From: Planctomycetota bacterium
GTDB taxonomy: Bacteria; Planctomycetota; Phycisphaerae; UBA1845
Assembly (NCBI GenBank): GCA_024280855.1
Contig: JAJRPG010000064.1
Location: 1 to 50,539, forward strand
DNA length: 50,539 bases
Reading direction: 5' to 3'
A program made the position numbers and the translations under genes. Shown here one piece after another: positions 50,408 to 50,539 of this stretch (its first letter is position 1; each line of letters begins with the position of its first letter). The notes beneath the pieces are model-generated. The model was not told where the DNA came from, did not search any database, and worked only from the letters and a program-made list of their open reading frames with translations.

Positions 50408-50444
50408 ATCATCGACTCCCCCATGTCCAGAAAAAAGGACATGA
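50408..50444 (+). repeat. hairpin repeat family B, truncated copy 4
   Basis: ATCATCGACTCCC and the hairpin CATGTCC-AGAAAAAA-GGACATG match the copy at 24577, but the ACCCGGCC tail is missing and the sequence changes to an open reading frame beginning at 50449. Confidence 0.75.
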
Positions 50445-50448
50445 TTCC

Positions 50449-50539
50449 ATGAAAGAGAGTTCTCCTGCAGAATTCATTGGACGGCGTATCCTCGTGGGAC
50501 CGCCAAAAACAGAATTCTTTTACGCAGGAGAACTCAGCT
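50449..50539 (+). CDS. possible 5-prime end of a gene running off the window
   Basis: From the ATG at 50449 a frame stays open to the window edge for 30 codons (MKESSPAEFIGRRILVGPPK, then TEFFYAGELS). AAGGAC about ten bases upstream, in the 3-prime arm of the family B hairpin, could be its ribosome binding site. The same DNA also carries a perfect 12-bp inverted repeat, GAGTTCTCCTGC (50457-50468) and GCAGGAGAACTC (50524-50535), so it may instead be a non-coding structured element. No family recognised. Confidence 0.3.
   Translation, partial: MKESSPAEFIGRRILVGPPKTEFFYAGELS

Overview
The window looks like a chromosomal segment of a Planctomycetota bacterium, probably a Phycisphaerae-like lineage. 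That placement is inferred from gene style, because no rRNA gene is present. The clues are moderate GC with AT-richer islands, very large secreted beta-helix proteins ending in dockerin-like calcium motifs, chains of sulfatase-modifying-factor (SUMF1/FGE) domains, a TonB system that implies an outer membrane, and many dispersed palindromic repeats. Housekeeping genes (coaD, serS, rpmB, rex, galE, rmuC, two tRNAs) are scattered between accessory and secreted-protein genes. No phage, CRISPR array or complete insertion sequence is visible.

Layout. 1-5 kb: a secreted M64-type metallopeptidase, a small DUF559-like nuclease, rmuC and tRNA-Lys. 5-9 kb: a 1317-residue three-module beta-helix protein. 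9-12 kb: a repeat-filled gap, then a ParA-type ATPase fused to a CBM48-like domain, preceded by a small leader ORF and a hairpin that covers its ribosome binding site. 12-19 kb: an oligopeptide ABC transporter operon (oppA-oppB-oppC ... oppD) with a membrane-protein gene between two direct repeats inserted before oppD, and no oppF. 19-20 kb: a 161-bp MITE-like element with a perfect 11-bp target duplication, then rex, whose stop codon lies inside a large palindrome. 20-27 kb: two more beta-helix proteins flanking an M2 (ACE-family) peptidase. 27.5-34 kb: coaD, two tandem methyltransferase paralogues, serS and a secreted DUF4139 protein. 33.5-37 kb: tonB, a TonB-dependent receptor and a 59-residue lipoprotein, all on the minus strand. 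37-45 kb: tRNA-Pro, a SixA-like phosphatase and a 2418-residue protein with four SUMF1 modules. 45.5-48 kb: a small secreted Cys-rich protein, then a four-gene cluster (two YbjQ paralogues, a PrsW-like membrane protein, a DUF6174-like protein) between two matching hairpin repeats. 48-50.5 kb: rpmB, galE, more repeats, and an open frame running off the window end.

How the parts fit. The opp genes form one peptide-import unit by overlapping stop/start codons. The TonB pair and the small lipoprotein form an outer-membrane uptake unit. The beta-helix and SUMF1 giants share C-terminal paired D-x-[DN]-x-[DN]-type motifs and are probably exported by a common route. Most gaps between convergent genes are occupied by members of several hairpin repeat families, which bracket two hypothetical-protein cassettes, provide the stop codon of rex and may provide the ribosome binding site at the right edge. 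The points most worth a second look are the ParA-CBM48 fusion with its leader, the repeat-bracketed cassettes, the MITE, and the nested domain insertion in the giant SUMF1 protein.
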